Shown here: positions 24,989 through 32,610 of the stretch, piece by piece
Position numbering within the stretch: position 1 is the stretch's first letter
Layout: every line of letters begins with the position of its first letter
NCBI GenBank assembly: GCA_002375695.1
Contig: DFMO01000004.1
Coordinates: 429 to 60,831 of the forward strand
Source of the DNA: Flavobacteriaceae bacterium UBA3591
Lineage (GTDB): Bacteria > Bacteroidota > Bacteroidia > Flavobacteriales > Flavobacteriaceae
Direction: 5' to 3'
Length of the DNA: 60,403 nucleotides
Program-made: the position numbers and the translations under genes
The notes under the pieces: model-generated
What the model was told of the DNA's origin: nothing
Databases searched by the model: none
What the model saw: only the letters and a program-made list of their open reading frames with translations

Positions 24989-25855
24989 ATGAGACAACTT
25001 AAGATCACGAAGCAAGTTACCAACCGCGAAACCAAATCTTTAAATAGTTATTTACAAGATGTAAGTAAAATCGACTTAATTACCGCGGAGGAAGAAGTTG
25101 AGTTAGCTCAACGTATTCGTGAAGGAGATCAGGCCGCACTAAATAAATTGAGTAGAGCAAATTTACGATTTGTTATCTCTGTGGCAAAACAATATCAAAA
25201 TCAAGGATTGAGCCTTCCTGATTTAATTAATGAAGGAAACGTTGGGTTAGTTAAAGCTGCCAAACGATTTGATGAAACAAGAGGTTTTAAGTTTATCTCG
25301 TACGCAGTATGGTGGATTCGTCAAGCTATTTTACAAGCCATTGCCGAGCAATCGCGTGTTGTTAGATTACCGTTGAACAAAATTGGTGATATCAACAAAA
25401 TTAAAAAGGCGTCAATTCATCTTGAACAAAAATTTCAACGTGTACCTACAGCTTCTGAAATTGCAAAGGAACTCGACTTTAGTGAATCTAAAGTAAAAAG
25501 TTCGCTTAAAAACTCTACAAGAAGCTTATCGATGGATGCACCGTTTCAAGAAGGTGAAAACGACAACAACCTATACGATGTACTTAGCTCTGGCGAAAGT
25601 CCGAACCCAGATAAAAGTTTAATGCACGAGTCTTTAAGAATTGAAATAAATCGCGCGTTAGATACCCTTGCGCCCAGAGAAGCAGACGTTGTAAAATTAA
25701 ACTTTGGGCTTTGCGGACAACCCCCAATGACCCTACAAGAAATTGGTGATACGTTTGATTTAAGTAGAGAGCGCGTAAGACAAATACGCGAAAAAGCCAT
25801 TAGAAGATTACGACAAACATCTAAGAGCCATATCCTTAAAAAGTATCTTGGCTAA
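24989..25855 (+). CDS. rpoD: RNA polymerase primary sigma factor RpoD/SigA
   Basis: 288 residues, the short form usual in Bacteroidota without the long region 1.1. Region 1.2 (SLNSYLQDVSKIDLIT), 2.1-2.4 (NLRFVISVAKQYQ, LSLPDLINEGNVGL, FISYAVWWIRQAI), region 3 and region 4 (MTLQEIGDTFDLSRERVRQI) are complete. It directs core polymerase to the TAnnTTTG promoters seen through this window. An AGGAG at 24979-24983, five bases before the ATG, is a rare strong Shine-Dalgarno for this phylum. A hairpin follows the stop. Confidence 0.96.
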   Translation: MRQLKITKQVTNRETKSLNSYLQDVSKIDLITAEEEVELAQRIREGDQAALNKLSRANLRFVISVAKQYQNQGLSLPDLINEGNVGLVKAAKRFDETRGFKFISYAVWWIRQAILQAIAEQSRVVRLPLNKIGDINKIKKASIHLEQKFQRVPTASEIAKELDFSESKVKSSLKNSTRSLSMDAPFQEGENDNNLYDVLSSGESPNPDKSLMHESLRIEINRALDTLAPREADVVKLNFGLCGQPPMTLQEIGDTFDLSRERVRQIREKAIRRLRQTSKSHILKKYLG

Positions 25856-25857
25856 TG

Positions 25858-25886
25858 TTAAAATATTGAGCTTATCAATATTTTAA
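25858..25886 (+). terminator. Hairpin after rpoD
   Basis: Perfect 12-base inverted repeat (25858-25869 with 25875-25886) around a five-base loop, directly after the rpoD stop. It is AT-only apart from the loop side and lacks a clear T-run, so it may be a weak terminator or an RNA stabiliser. Confidence 0.5.
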
Positions 25887-25898
25887 GAATTTCTTAGG

Positions 25899-25976
25899 AA
25901 CGAGTATAATTTCTGAAGTTATCTTTATAAAGCAAAGCTTTATATTTAATGACACTAGAAATTATACTCGTTTTTT
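25899..25976 (+). promoter_or_regulatory. Terminator-like hairpin enclosing the SLC13 start codon
   Basis: A 16-base perfect inverted repeat (25899-25914 with 25957-25972) is followed by six T residues (25971-25976). Its 42-base loop holds a second perfect hairpin, tataaagc aaa gctttata (25926-25944), and the permease ATG at 25949. The T-run falls in codons 8-10 of the permease gene. A TATCTTTA -7-like element (25920-25927) also lies in the loop. Likely regulatory; mechanism not established. Confidence 0.65.
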
Positions 25977-27769
25977 CTATTCTGTTTATTACCATAATTC
26001 TCTTCGCGTTTGAAGTATTTACGGTAGATAAAATTGCGATGCTTTTAATTGCAACCTTAGCTTTAACAGGCTTAGTGCAGCCAGAACAAGCCATTTCGGG
26101 GTTTTCAAATGCTGCAACCATAACCGTTTTATCATTAATGATAATTTCGTTAGCCTTAGAAGATAACGGTGTTATAGCCTATCTAGCACGGTTATTAAAA
26201 AATTTACACATACTTCCACTATTTTTGCTTTTACCCGTCTTAATGCTTATTACGGGGGGTATTTCGGCATTTATAAATACTACAGCGGTTGTAATTGTTT
26301 TTATAAAAATTATAGCCGAACTCTCAAAACGATTTAATTTACCACAAGCAAAGCTGCTTTTGCCAATTTCTTTTGCAGGAATTTTAGGAGGAAGTTGCAC
26401 TTTAATGGGTACATCCACCAACCTTATTGTTAATTCGGTTGCAAAAGACCTTGGTGCCGAAAGGTTTAGTTTTTTTGAATTTTCACTCTACGGGGCTATC
26501 TTTTTGGGAGTGGGTATTTTAATCATTACCCTTGCTTCGGCATGGTTGCCAAAAGATTCTCAAGAAAAATTACAAGACGTTTATAATTTAGAAAATTATG
26601 TAACTACCGTGGTTATAAATAAAGGTTCAAAATTAATCGATAAAAAAATTGAAGACACCTATTTATTTACGAGTCCAGAAATTTCAATTTTAAAACTCAC
26701 TCGAAATAAACAAATAACTAATGCCCCAGGAAAGTACATTACTTTAAAAGAAAAAGACAAACTTTTGTTGATGTGCAACCTCGAAAACCTTACAAAGCTC
26801 AATGCCGCACAAGATTTAAATATTCATAAAAATCAATCCACTTTTGATAAAAATGAAATTGAAACTTCAGCCGAAAAAAGCGCTCAAAAAAAACGTTCCA
26901 ATTATGGATTGGTTGAAATTTTAATACTTCCAGGTTCAACGTTAATAGGTAAAACGCTTAAACAATTAAGAAAACAACCTTTTCATAACACCTTACCTAT
27001 TGCAATTAAAAAGCGCAAAAACATTCGGAATACAAAAGAGCGACTGGTACGCAAAGACATGAATCACATAAGGCTAAAGCCGGGTGACCGACTTTTATTA
27101 GAAATCCCCTTAAAGGAAATAAACCAACTTAACGAAATAGAAAACGTCGCGATATTAAAAGAGCACAAAGCTGAAACTATAAACCCTAAAAAACGTATTA
27201 TTTCATCGGCAATTTTACTACTTGTAATTGGTTTAGCCGCGAGCGGCATACTCAATATTTTAGTGAGTGCCCTTACAGGAGTTTCGCTATTGCTTTTAAC
27301 ACGATGTTTAAATCTAAACGACGTATATCACCGTATTAACTGGCAGGTTATTTTTCTATTGGCAGGAATGATACCTCTGGGAATAGCAATGCACAACACG
27401 GGTGCAGATAATTGGTTGTCTAATCAATTACTTACTATGTTAAGTGAACAGTCTAATTTAATAGTAATTGCAGTTATATTTTTAATTACCATGTTACTTA
27501 GCGGTTTAATAAGTAATAATGCTACTGCTATTATCATGACCCCAATTGCAATAGCTGTTGCAGTAGGGTTAAATTTATCAATGAAACCCTTTATACTCGC
27601 AGTATTATTTGGTGCAAATTTTAGCTTTTTCACCCCAATGGGCTACCAAACAAACACCTTAATTTATGGAATGGGGTTTTACAAATTCAAACACTTTTTT
27701 ATAATTGGCGGGATGTTATCTATAATTTTATGGATTTTAGGTACATTTATGTTATCAACGTTGCTTTAA
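25949..27769 (+). CDS. SLC13-family permease with two TrkA-C domains
   Basis: 606 residues. N-terminal membrane half (IDKIAMLLIATLALTGLV-like spans, PEQAISGFSNAATITVLSLM), two RCK_C/TrkA_C domains near residues 215-290 and 310-390 (GSTLIGKTLKQL is characteristic), then the second membrane half ending ANFSFFTPMGYQTNTLIYG. This is the layout of the SLC13/DASS-like anion transporters that take up sulfate, phosphate or dicarboxylates with Na+; the substrate is not determinable. The RCK_C domains may bind nucleotides. The start is fixed by the first membrane span, so the start codon really lies inside the hairpin at 25899-25976. Confidence 0.9.
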   Translation: MTLEIILVFSILFITIILFAFEVFTVDKIAMLLIATLALTGLVQPEQAISGFSNAATITVLSLMIISLALEDNGVIAYLARLLKNLHILPLFLLLPVLMLITGGISAFINTTAVVIVFIKIIAELSKRFNLPQAKLLLPISFAGILGGSCTLMGTSTNLIVNSVAKDLGAERFSFFEFSLYGAIFLGVGILIITLASAWLPKDSQEKLQDVYNLENYVTTVVINKGSKLIDKKIEDTYLFTSPEISILKLTRNKQITNAPGKYITLKEKDKLLLMCNLENLTKLNAAQDLNIHKNQSTFDKNEIETSAEKSAQKKRSNYGLVEILILPGSTLIGKTLKQLRKQPFHNTLPIAIKKRKNIRNTKERLVRKDMNHIRLKPGDRLLLEIPLKEINQLNEIENVAILKEHKAETINPKKRIISSAILLLVIGLAASGILNILVSALTGVSLLLLTRCLNLNDVYHRINWQVIFLLAGMIPLGIAMHNTGADNWLSNQLLTMLSEQSNLIVIAVIFLITMLLSGLISNNATAIIMTPIAIAVAVGLNLSMKPFILAVLFGANFSFFTPMGYQTNTLIYGMGFYKFKHFFIIGGMLSIILWILGTFMLSTLL

Positions 27770-27778
27770 ACAAACAAT

Positions 27779-28705
27779 ATGGAAGACACAAAATTTACAA
27801 TTCACGATGCAATTTCAGGTTTATGGACAAAACTCGACGGCTGGTTAGATGCAATAATTTTGAAGTTGCCCAATTTTATAGTGGCAATTTTAATAATGGT
27901 AATATTTTATTTTATTGCTAAAGGATTAAAAAAATTCGCACATAAAGTATTATTTAAACGCGTTAGCGATGAGTCTATTAAACAAGTTTTATCCAAATTA
28001 ATTTATGCAATTGTATTATTAATAGGGTTTTTTATTGCCTTAGGGGTTATGCAACTCGACAAAGTGTTAACCTCTGTACTTGCCGGAGCTGGAGTAATGG
28101 GCTTGGCTATAGGTTTTGCACTTCAAGGAACTTTAGGCAATACCGTTTCTGGGTTTATGCTTTCATTTCAACCCAAAGTACGCATTGGCGATTTTATAGA
28201 TGCCCAAGGCAATATAGGTTATGTAGAAGAAATTGACCTTCGCAATGTAACCCTAAGACAACCTGACAACGATTATGTAATTGTTCCGAATAAAATTTTT
28301 GCCGAAAACCCCTTTACAAATTACTCGTGGACAGAACGCGGAAGAATTTCGGTAAGCTGTGGTGTAGGTTATGAAGACGATTTAGAAAAAGTTGAAAATT
28401 TAGTTGTAAAAATAATTTCTGAAAACTTTGAACAACGCGCAAACGAAGGGGTCGAATTTTTCTTTACCGAATTTGGCGATAGCTCAATAAACTTTATGGT
28501 TCGTTTTTGGATTACAAGCCAGAAACCGAAACCAAAATACGAAGCACAACACAAAGCAATAAAGCTTATTAAAAAGCATTTTGACGAAGCTGGTATCAAT
28601 ATTCCATTCCCAATAAGAACTTTAGATTTTGCTAAAAATAAACTTAGGATGGAACCTCAAGAACAACAATCAAATTCTGAAGAGAAAAACAATAACCAAG
28701 ATTAA
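27779..28705 (+). CDS. MscS-family mechanosensitive channel
   Basis: 308 residues. Three N-terminal membrane spans, with pore-lining helix GAGVMGLAIGFALQGTLGNT near residue 105-125, followed by the MscS beta domain (VRIGDFIDAQGNIGYVEEID, NDYVIVPNKIF) and the alpha/beta C-terminal domain. It opens under membrane tension and releases solutes on osmotic downshock. It begins nine bases after the SLC13 stop and is probably co-transcribed. The C-terminal tail is acidic and Gln/Asn-rich. Second and third MscS-type genes lie at 31307 and 32610. Confidence 0.95.
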   Translation: MEDTKFTIHDAISGLWTKLDGWLDAIILKLPNFIVAILIMVIFYFIAKGLKKFAHKVLFKRVSDESIKQVLSKLIYAIVLLIGFFIALGVMQLDKVLTSVLAGAGVMGLAIGFALQGTLGNTVSGFMLSFQPKVRIGDFIDAQGNIGYVEEIDLRNVTLRQPDNDYVIVPNKIFAENPFTNYSWTERGRISVSCGVGYEDDLEKVENLVVKIISENFEQRANEGVEFFFTEFGDSSINFMVRFWITSQKPKPKYEAQHKAIKLIKKHFDEAGINIPFPIRTLDFAKNKLRMEPQEQQSNSEEKNNNQD

Positions 28706-28737
28706 TATTCACTAATAATCAATTTAAAAATACATAT

Positions 28738-28875
28738 ATGCAGAAATTATTTAGAGCGCTACTTGCAGGATGGGGCGCTAAAAAAATTGGCGGTGGCAAA
28801 TGCGGTTGTATAGGTACCATTGTGGTATTTATAATTCTATATTGGTTACTTGGCTTTGTTTTTGAAATTTTCTAA
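28738..28875 (+). CDS. 45-aa membrane microprotein
   Basis: ATG to TAA, 45 residues: an amphipathic start MQKLFRALLAGWGAKKIGGGK, then a Cys pair (CGC) and a 20-residue membrane span (IGTIVVFIILYWLLGFVF). It sits 32 bases after the MscS stop in the gap before the ompA gene, same strand. The Gly-rich loop and Cys-Gly-Cys look deliberate, but I do not recognise the family. Short membrane proteins of this kind often attach to channels or transporters; that is inference. Confidence 0.6.
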   Translation: MQKLFRALLAGWGAKKIGGGKCGCIGTIVVFIILYWLLGFVFEIF

Positions 28876-28935
28876 ACACTACCTTTTAACAAAACAATAG
28901 CATGTCTTAACACATAATTTGGTGCGTTCGTCGGT

Positions 28936-28943
28936 TATATTTG
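28936..28943 (+). promoter_or_regulatory. Bacteroidota -7 element for the OmpA-family gene
   Basis: TATATTTG, perfect TAnnTTTG, 27 bases before the ompA-type start codon; a TTTG lies about 14 bases upstream, closer than the usual spacing. Confidence 0.6.
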
Positions 28944-28970
28944 CTGTAAACCTATAAAAACTTAGAAATT

Positions 28971-29813
28971 ATGAAAAAGACATTAATGCTAACCATGATA
29001 TCAGGAGCTGTATTTTTTACCTCCTGTGTTTCAAAAAAGAAGTATGTTACGTTAGAAAATCAATATAACGATACACGTTCTACCCTTGCTAAAACACAGC
29101 TTGAAAAAGAAGAAATTGAGGCAAAATATGCCAAAATTGAAGAAAGGGTTGCAAACTACAATTCGAAAATTCAATCGTTAACCGACAGTAATAATAGCCG
29201 TTTGCAACACACCGAAGGCGTAGTAATTTCAGAAAATGAAAAAGCCAAAATGAGGGAGGCACTCGCCAAAGTAGACCAAAAAGAATTGGCACAAGCAAAA
29301 TCGTTAAAAGATTCCATGAATCTTATTGTTTCGTATAACCTTAAAAACAATTTGGATAACAGTTTAGTTGGCCAAGGCGAAGAAGACGATATTAAAATTG
29401 ATATCGACGAAACAGTAGTAATGATAACTATTTCAGATAAATTATTATTCAATTCGGGGAGTGCGCGTGTAAATTCTAAAGCAAACCCGTTGTTAGAACG
29501 CCTTGCTAATGTTATTAATAGCGAGCCGGCCTTAGAAGTAATGGTTGAAGGACATACCGATAGCCAAACTGTAAAACCTGGTGCCTATGTTAAAGATAAC
29601 TGGGAGCTAAGTGTTGCCCGTGCTACAGCGGTTATTCGCACCTTGCAACATAAATACGGCGTTGCACCCGAAAAATTAATTGCTGCGGGTAGAAGTAGTT
29701 TTCATCCTTTAACCGAAAATGATACTAAAGAAGGTCGTGCAAAAAACAGAAGAACTAGAATTGTTATTTTGCCAAATTTAGACAAGTTTTTAGCGCTTCT
29801 TTCAGCTAATTAA
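28971..29813 (+). CDS. OmpA-family outer-membrane lipoprotein
   Basis: 280 residues. The lipobox is FTSC at residues 16-19, so the mature protein should be lipidated at Cys19 and anchored in the outer membrane. A coiled coil (about residues 25-110) follows, then the OmpA peptidoglycan-binding domain (150-265) with EGHTDSQ, NWELSVARATAVIRTL and GRAKNRRTRIVI. It should tether the outer membrane to peptidoglycan. A strong terminator follows, so it is monocistronic. Confidence 0.95.
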   Translation: MKKTLMLTMISGAVFFTSCVSKKKYVTLENQYNDTRSTLAKTQLEKEEIEAKYAKIEERVANYNSKIQSLTDSNNSRLQHTEGVVISENEKAKMREALAKVDQKELAQAKSLKDSMNLIVSYNLKNNLDNSLVGQGEEDDIKIDIDETVVMITISDKLLFNSGSARVNSKANPLLERLANVINSEPALEVMVEGHTDSQTVKPGAYVKDNWELSVARATAVIRTLQHKYGVAPEKLIAAGRSSFHPLTENDTKEGRAKNRRTRIVILPNLDKFLALLSAN

Positions 29814-29830
29814 TATCAAGTATATTTAAT

Positions 29831-29871
29831 AAAAAAGGCGATGTGTTTTAAAACGCACCGCCTTTTTTTTT
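29831..29871. terminator. Bidirectional terminator between ompA-type and SDR genes
   Basis: The stem aaaggcg/cgccttt, extended inwards by gtgtttt/aaaacgcac, has A-runs left and a run of eight or more T residues right, so it can end both the plus-strand lipoprotein and the convergent SDR transcript. Confidence 0.9.
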
Positions 29872-29889
29872 ATTGATAAAATTATAAAA

Positions 29890-30615
29890 TTATTTTGAAG
29901 GAGGCGTCGTAGGCCGTACCTCTATTTTACTAGGTAACGTACGCGAATTCATTTTTAATAAATCTACAACCAACTCGCCAATATCTTCAATCTGAATTTT
30001 CCAAGCATCACTTTCATCGGGCTCATTTCCAGCAAAATATGTAGATACCGACCCAGGCATAATTGTAGAAACTTTTACGCCGTAATTGCGTAAATCTAAC
30101 ATCGCGGCTTGGCTAAAACCAGTTAAGCCAAACTTACTCGCATTGTAAGCACTTCCGCCTTTAAAGAAATTTGTACCCGCCAAACTAGAAATACTAATAT
30201 AATACCCTTTATTATCCTTTAATTGGTCTACACTTGCTTTAAGCGTATAAAATGGACCAGATAGATTTGTATCGATAGTTTCCTGCCATTGCTCCACCGA
30301 TAAATCTTCAACAGATCCAAAATGTCCCAGTCCAGCATTTGCGATAACAATATCTAATTTCCCAAATTCATTTACAGCCTTTTGTACCGCCCTTTCCTGG
30401 CTCTCATAATCGCGTACATCGGCTTCAATTGCTATGGCTTTGGCGGTTTTATTTGCCAAATTATTTAATTGCGAAGCTGCCTCTTGAGCGGTTTCTAAAT
30501 TTCTACCGGTAATTGCAACATTTATACCTTCTTTAAGCAGTGCTTCTGCAATTCCAAAACCTATACCTTTGGTTCCTCCAGTGATTAATGCAGCTTTGTT
30601 TTCTAAATTTTTCAT
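29890..30615 (-). CDS. Short-chain dehydrogenase/reductase (SDR)
   Basis: 241 residues from the ATG at 30615 (MKNLENKAALITGGTKGIG). The classical SDR marks are TGGTKGIG for cofactor binding, NAG in VIANAGLGH, the catalytic Ser in SISSLAG and Y-x3-K in AYNASKFG. It probably oxidises or reduces an alcohol/ketone with NAD(P)H; the substrate is unknown. A perfect TAACTTTG -7 element lies 19 bases upstream. An alternative start 12 codons upstream lies within or before that promoter and is rejected. Confidence 0.9.
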   Translation of the reverse strand: MKNLENKAALITGGTKGIGFGIAEALLKEGINVAITGRNLETAQEAASQLNNLANKTAKAIAIEADVRDYESQERAVQKAVNEFGKLDIVIANAGLGHFGSVEDLSVEQWQETIDTNLSGPFYTLKASVDQLKDNKGYYISISSLAGTNFFKGGSAYNASKFGLTGFSQAAMLDLRNYGVKVSTIMPGSVSTYFAGNEPDESDAWKIQIEDIGELVVDLLKMNSRTLPSKIEVRPTTPPSK

Positions 30616-30633
30616 ATTATTTTGTTTTGTTTT

Positions 30634-30641
30634 CAAAGTTA
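30634..30641 (-). promoter_or_regulatory. Bacteroidota -7 element for the SDR gene
   Basis: TAACTTTG on the minus strand, a perfect TAnnTTTG match 19 bases before the chosen start codon. Confidence 0.55.
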
Positions 30642-30687
30642 CAAAAGGCAATTTTCAATGTTATTAAATTCTGCTTAAATTTAACCT

Positions 30688-31305
30688 ATGAAATTTTTCT
30701 CACTATCGTTTACCACCCTACTTTTTGTAGGTATTACCACTATTGTAAATTCGCAAGAAAGACTGGTAAATTTAAAAAACTTATCTACCGAATTTGGTTA
30801 TGAAATTAGATATGCCACCCCCAACAACTTTATTGGCGAAACACTTTATAACTGTGCTACTTGCCTGTTGCAACCCGAAGTGGCCAAAGCACTTTTAAAA
30901 GCCAATCAATATTTTTGTGAATTGGGTTACCGAATAAAAGTTTACGACTGCTACAGGCCTTTAGATGTTCAGAAAAAAATGTGGTCTAAAGTTCCGCGCC
31001 CATCGTACGTTGGCAATCCGTATGGCAAAGGATCAATTCATAACAAAGGGGCAGCCGTCGATATTACCCTCGAAACCTTAGAGGGTTGTTATGTTGAAAT
31101 GGGCAGCGATTACGATTATTTTGGGAGAGAAGCCCATATTGATAATTATAATTTTTCTAAAGAAATTTTAGCAAATCGAAAACTTCTTTTTGAAGGGATG
31201 CGCAAATTTGGGTTTAATACAATACGTACCGAGTGGTGGCATTTTAGTTTTAGAGGTAGTGGTAAGTTTAAGACGTTAAATGTACCACTACCCTGCGATG
31301 AATAA
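30688..31305 (+). CDS. Exported D-Ala-D-Ala dipeptidase (VanX/peptidase M15D family)
   Basis: 205 residues with a signal peptide (LSFTTLLFVGITTIVNSQ). The zinc site of the VanX family is seen as SIHNKGAAVDITL (His and Asp ligands) and EWWHF (catalytic Glu, third His ligand); VYDCYRPLDVQ carries the conserved Arg. It should cleave D-alanyl-D-alanine or related D,D-dipeptides in the periplasm, more in line with peptidoglycan recycling than with resistance, because no vanH or vanA ligase is nearby. The stop is one base from that of the convergent MscS gene. Confidence 0.93.
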   Translation: MKFFSLSFTTLLFVGITTIVNSQERLVNLKNLSTEFGYEIRYATPNNFIGETLYNCATCLLQPEVAKALLKANQYFCELGYRIKVYDCYRPLDVQKKMWSKVPRPSYVGNPYGKGSIHNKGAAVDITLETLEGCYVEMGSDYDYFGREAHIDNYNFSKEILANRKLLFEGMRKFGFNTIRTEWWHFSFRGSGKFKTLNVPLPCDE

Positions 31306-31306
31306 T

Positions 31307-32221
31307 TTATTCGCTTAATTTTTCGGGTGTATTTCTAAATTTAATAGGAATGGCATCTTCGGTACCGTAAATCTTTAATTCTTTAATATCTGCAGGTAGA
31401 TTAAAGCCTTTATTAAACAACTGTTCTTTTACCTGTCTAATAATTAAACCCCGTAAAACCCGCGAGGCTCGACGATAATCTAAAGTGTCTACCCAAAAAA
31501 ACACTTTTAAATTTACCGTACTTGCGGCAAGCGCATCTTCAATTACAAAATTTTCGTGAACTTCGTCTTGCACAATTTCGGTATTGGCGTTTAAAATTTC
31601 TTGAATTACTTGTTTGGCGGCTTCAATATCATCTTCGTAACCAATTCCTACGGTAAAATCTACTCTATAAAAACCATCGGCCGTGTAATTTTCAACGGGT
31701 TTGGTGAGTACATCACTATTTGGGATATAAATATCGCGACCGTCGAATGTTTTTATATGCGAATACCGAAAACTCAATTCTTTTACTCTTCCAAAAATGT
31801 TATCAACTTTTATAGTATCGTTAATATTAAAAGGTCTATTAAATGCTAAAATAATTCCGGCTAAAAAATTTTTACCAATATCTTGAAAAGCAAATCCCAA
31901 AATTATGGCTCCCCCTCCCACTGCAGTCAATATTCCAGTTGCAATTCCGTCTAAACCAGCAACTTTTAAGGCAAGCATAATGGTTATTATTATTAAAATT
32001 ACTTTTACCGCTTGGGCTAAAAATTTTGACATTAATGGATCTTCAGATTGTTGCTGAAATCGTCTTTTGTAAAAATTTGTTAATAATTGAGCCAGTAATA
32101 TTCCTAAAATTATCACCAACACTCCCAACGCAATTCTGGGTAAAATTTTTAAAAATTCGTCATAATAGTTTTGTAGCGAATTTTGAATGGTTTCGGTTGG
32201 CGATTGTAGAAATAGCTGCAT
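31307..32221 (-). CDS. MscS-family mechanosensitive channel
   Basis: 304 residues. Spans: LPRIALGVLVIILGILLAQL, a second near residue 70 (VKVILIIITIMLALKVAG), and the pore helix ILTAVGGGAIILGFAFQDIGKN. The beta domain includes NINDTIKVDNIFGRVKEL and DGRDIYIPNSDV. The C-terminal domain lacks extensions, so it is a standard small-conductance type. It opens in osmotic downshock. It is convergent with the VanX-like gene and divergent from the DUF3817 gene. Confidence 0.95.
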   Translation of the reverse strand: MQLFLQSPTETIQNSLQNYYDEFLKILPRIALGVLVIILGILLAQLLTNFYKRRFQQQSEDPLMSKFLAQAVKVILIIITIMLALKVAGLDGIATGILTAVGGGAIILGFAFQDIGKNFLAGIILAFNRPFNINDTIKVDNIFGRVKELSFRYSHIKTFDGRDIYIPNSDVLTKPVENYTADGFYRVDFTVGIGYEDDIEAAKQVIQEILNANTEIVQDEVHENFVIEDALAASTVNLKVFFWVDTLDYRRASRVLRGLIIRQVKEQLFNKGFNLPADIKELKIYGTEDAIPIKFRNTPEKLSE

Positions 32222-32308
32222 AAAATTTTCTTTTAAAGATAATAATTCTATTAAATATATTTCTTCCTTAAAATAGTATTAAAATTTACGTTAACAGTTA
32301 ACAACATG

Positions 32309-32316
32309 TATCTTTG
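32309..32316 (+). promoter_or_regulatory. Bacteroidota -7 element for the DUF3817 / channel operon
   Basis: TATCTTTG, a perfect TAnnTTTG match that lies over an in-frame TTG. Transcription should begin near 32322, which rules out that TTG as start and supports the GTG at 32332. Confidence 0.6.
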
Positions 32317-32331
32317 CAAAAATTTTATACC

Positions 32332-32610
32332 GTGGAAAACTCAATAAAAACTTTTAGAATTATAAGTACTTTGGAAGCTATTTCATTTTTAGTTCTTTTA
32401 GGAATTGCAATGCCTTTAAAATACATTTGGAATATGCCGCAGATGGTAGAAATTGTAGGAATGGCTCACGGTATTTTATTTGTTTTATATGTAGGCGGTG
32501 CGCTTTATATGTATAAAAAATTAAATTGGTCTTTAAAGGTATTATTTATCGTTGTTATGTGCTCTGTTTTACCTTTTGGACCGTTTTATGCTGAACGTAA
32601 ATATTTATAA
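32332..32610 (+). CDS. DUF3817 membrane protein
   Basis: 92 residues from a GTG (MENSIKTFRIISTLEAISFL). The family DUF3817 shows EAISFLVLLGIAMPLKYIW, then MVEIVGMAHGILFVLYVG and the end LPFGPFYAERKYL. Three membrane spans. Function unknown. The leader is only about ten bases. The stop codon overlaps the start of the channel gene by one base (TAATG), so the two are translationally coupled. Confidence 0.85.
   Translation: MENSIKTFRIISTLEAISFLVLLGIAMPLKYIWNMPQMVEIVGMAHGILFVLYVGGALYMYKKLNWSLKVLFIVVMCSVLPFGPFYAERKYL

Noticed and set aside
30688..31305. VanX-like enzyme as a vancomycin-resistance gene
   Set aside because: vanH, vanA/B ligase and vanRS are not nearby; exported D,D-dipeptidases occur in many bacteria and fit peptidoglycan turnover.
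32314..32331. TTG start for the DUF3817 gene
   Set aside because: The codon lies inside a perfect TAnnTTTG promoter element, so it should not be transcribed.
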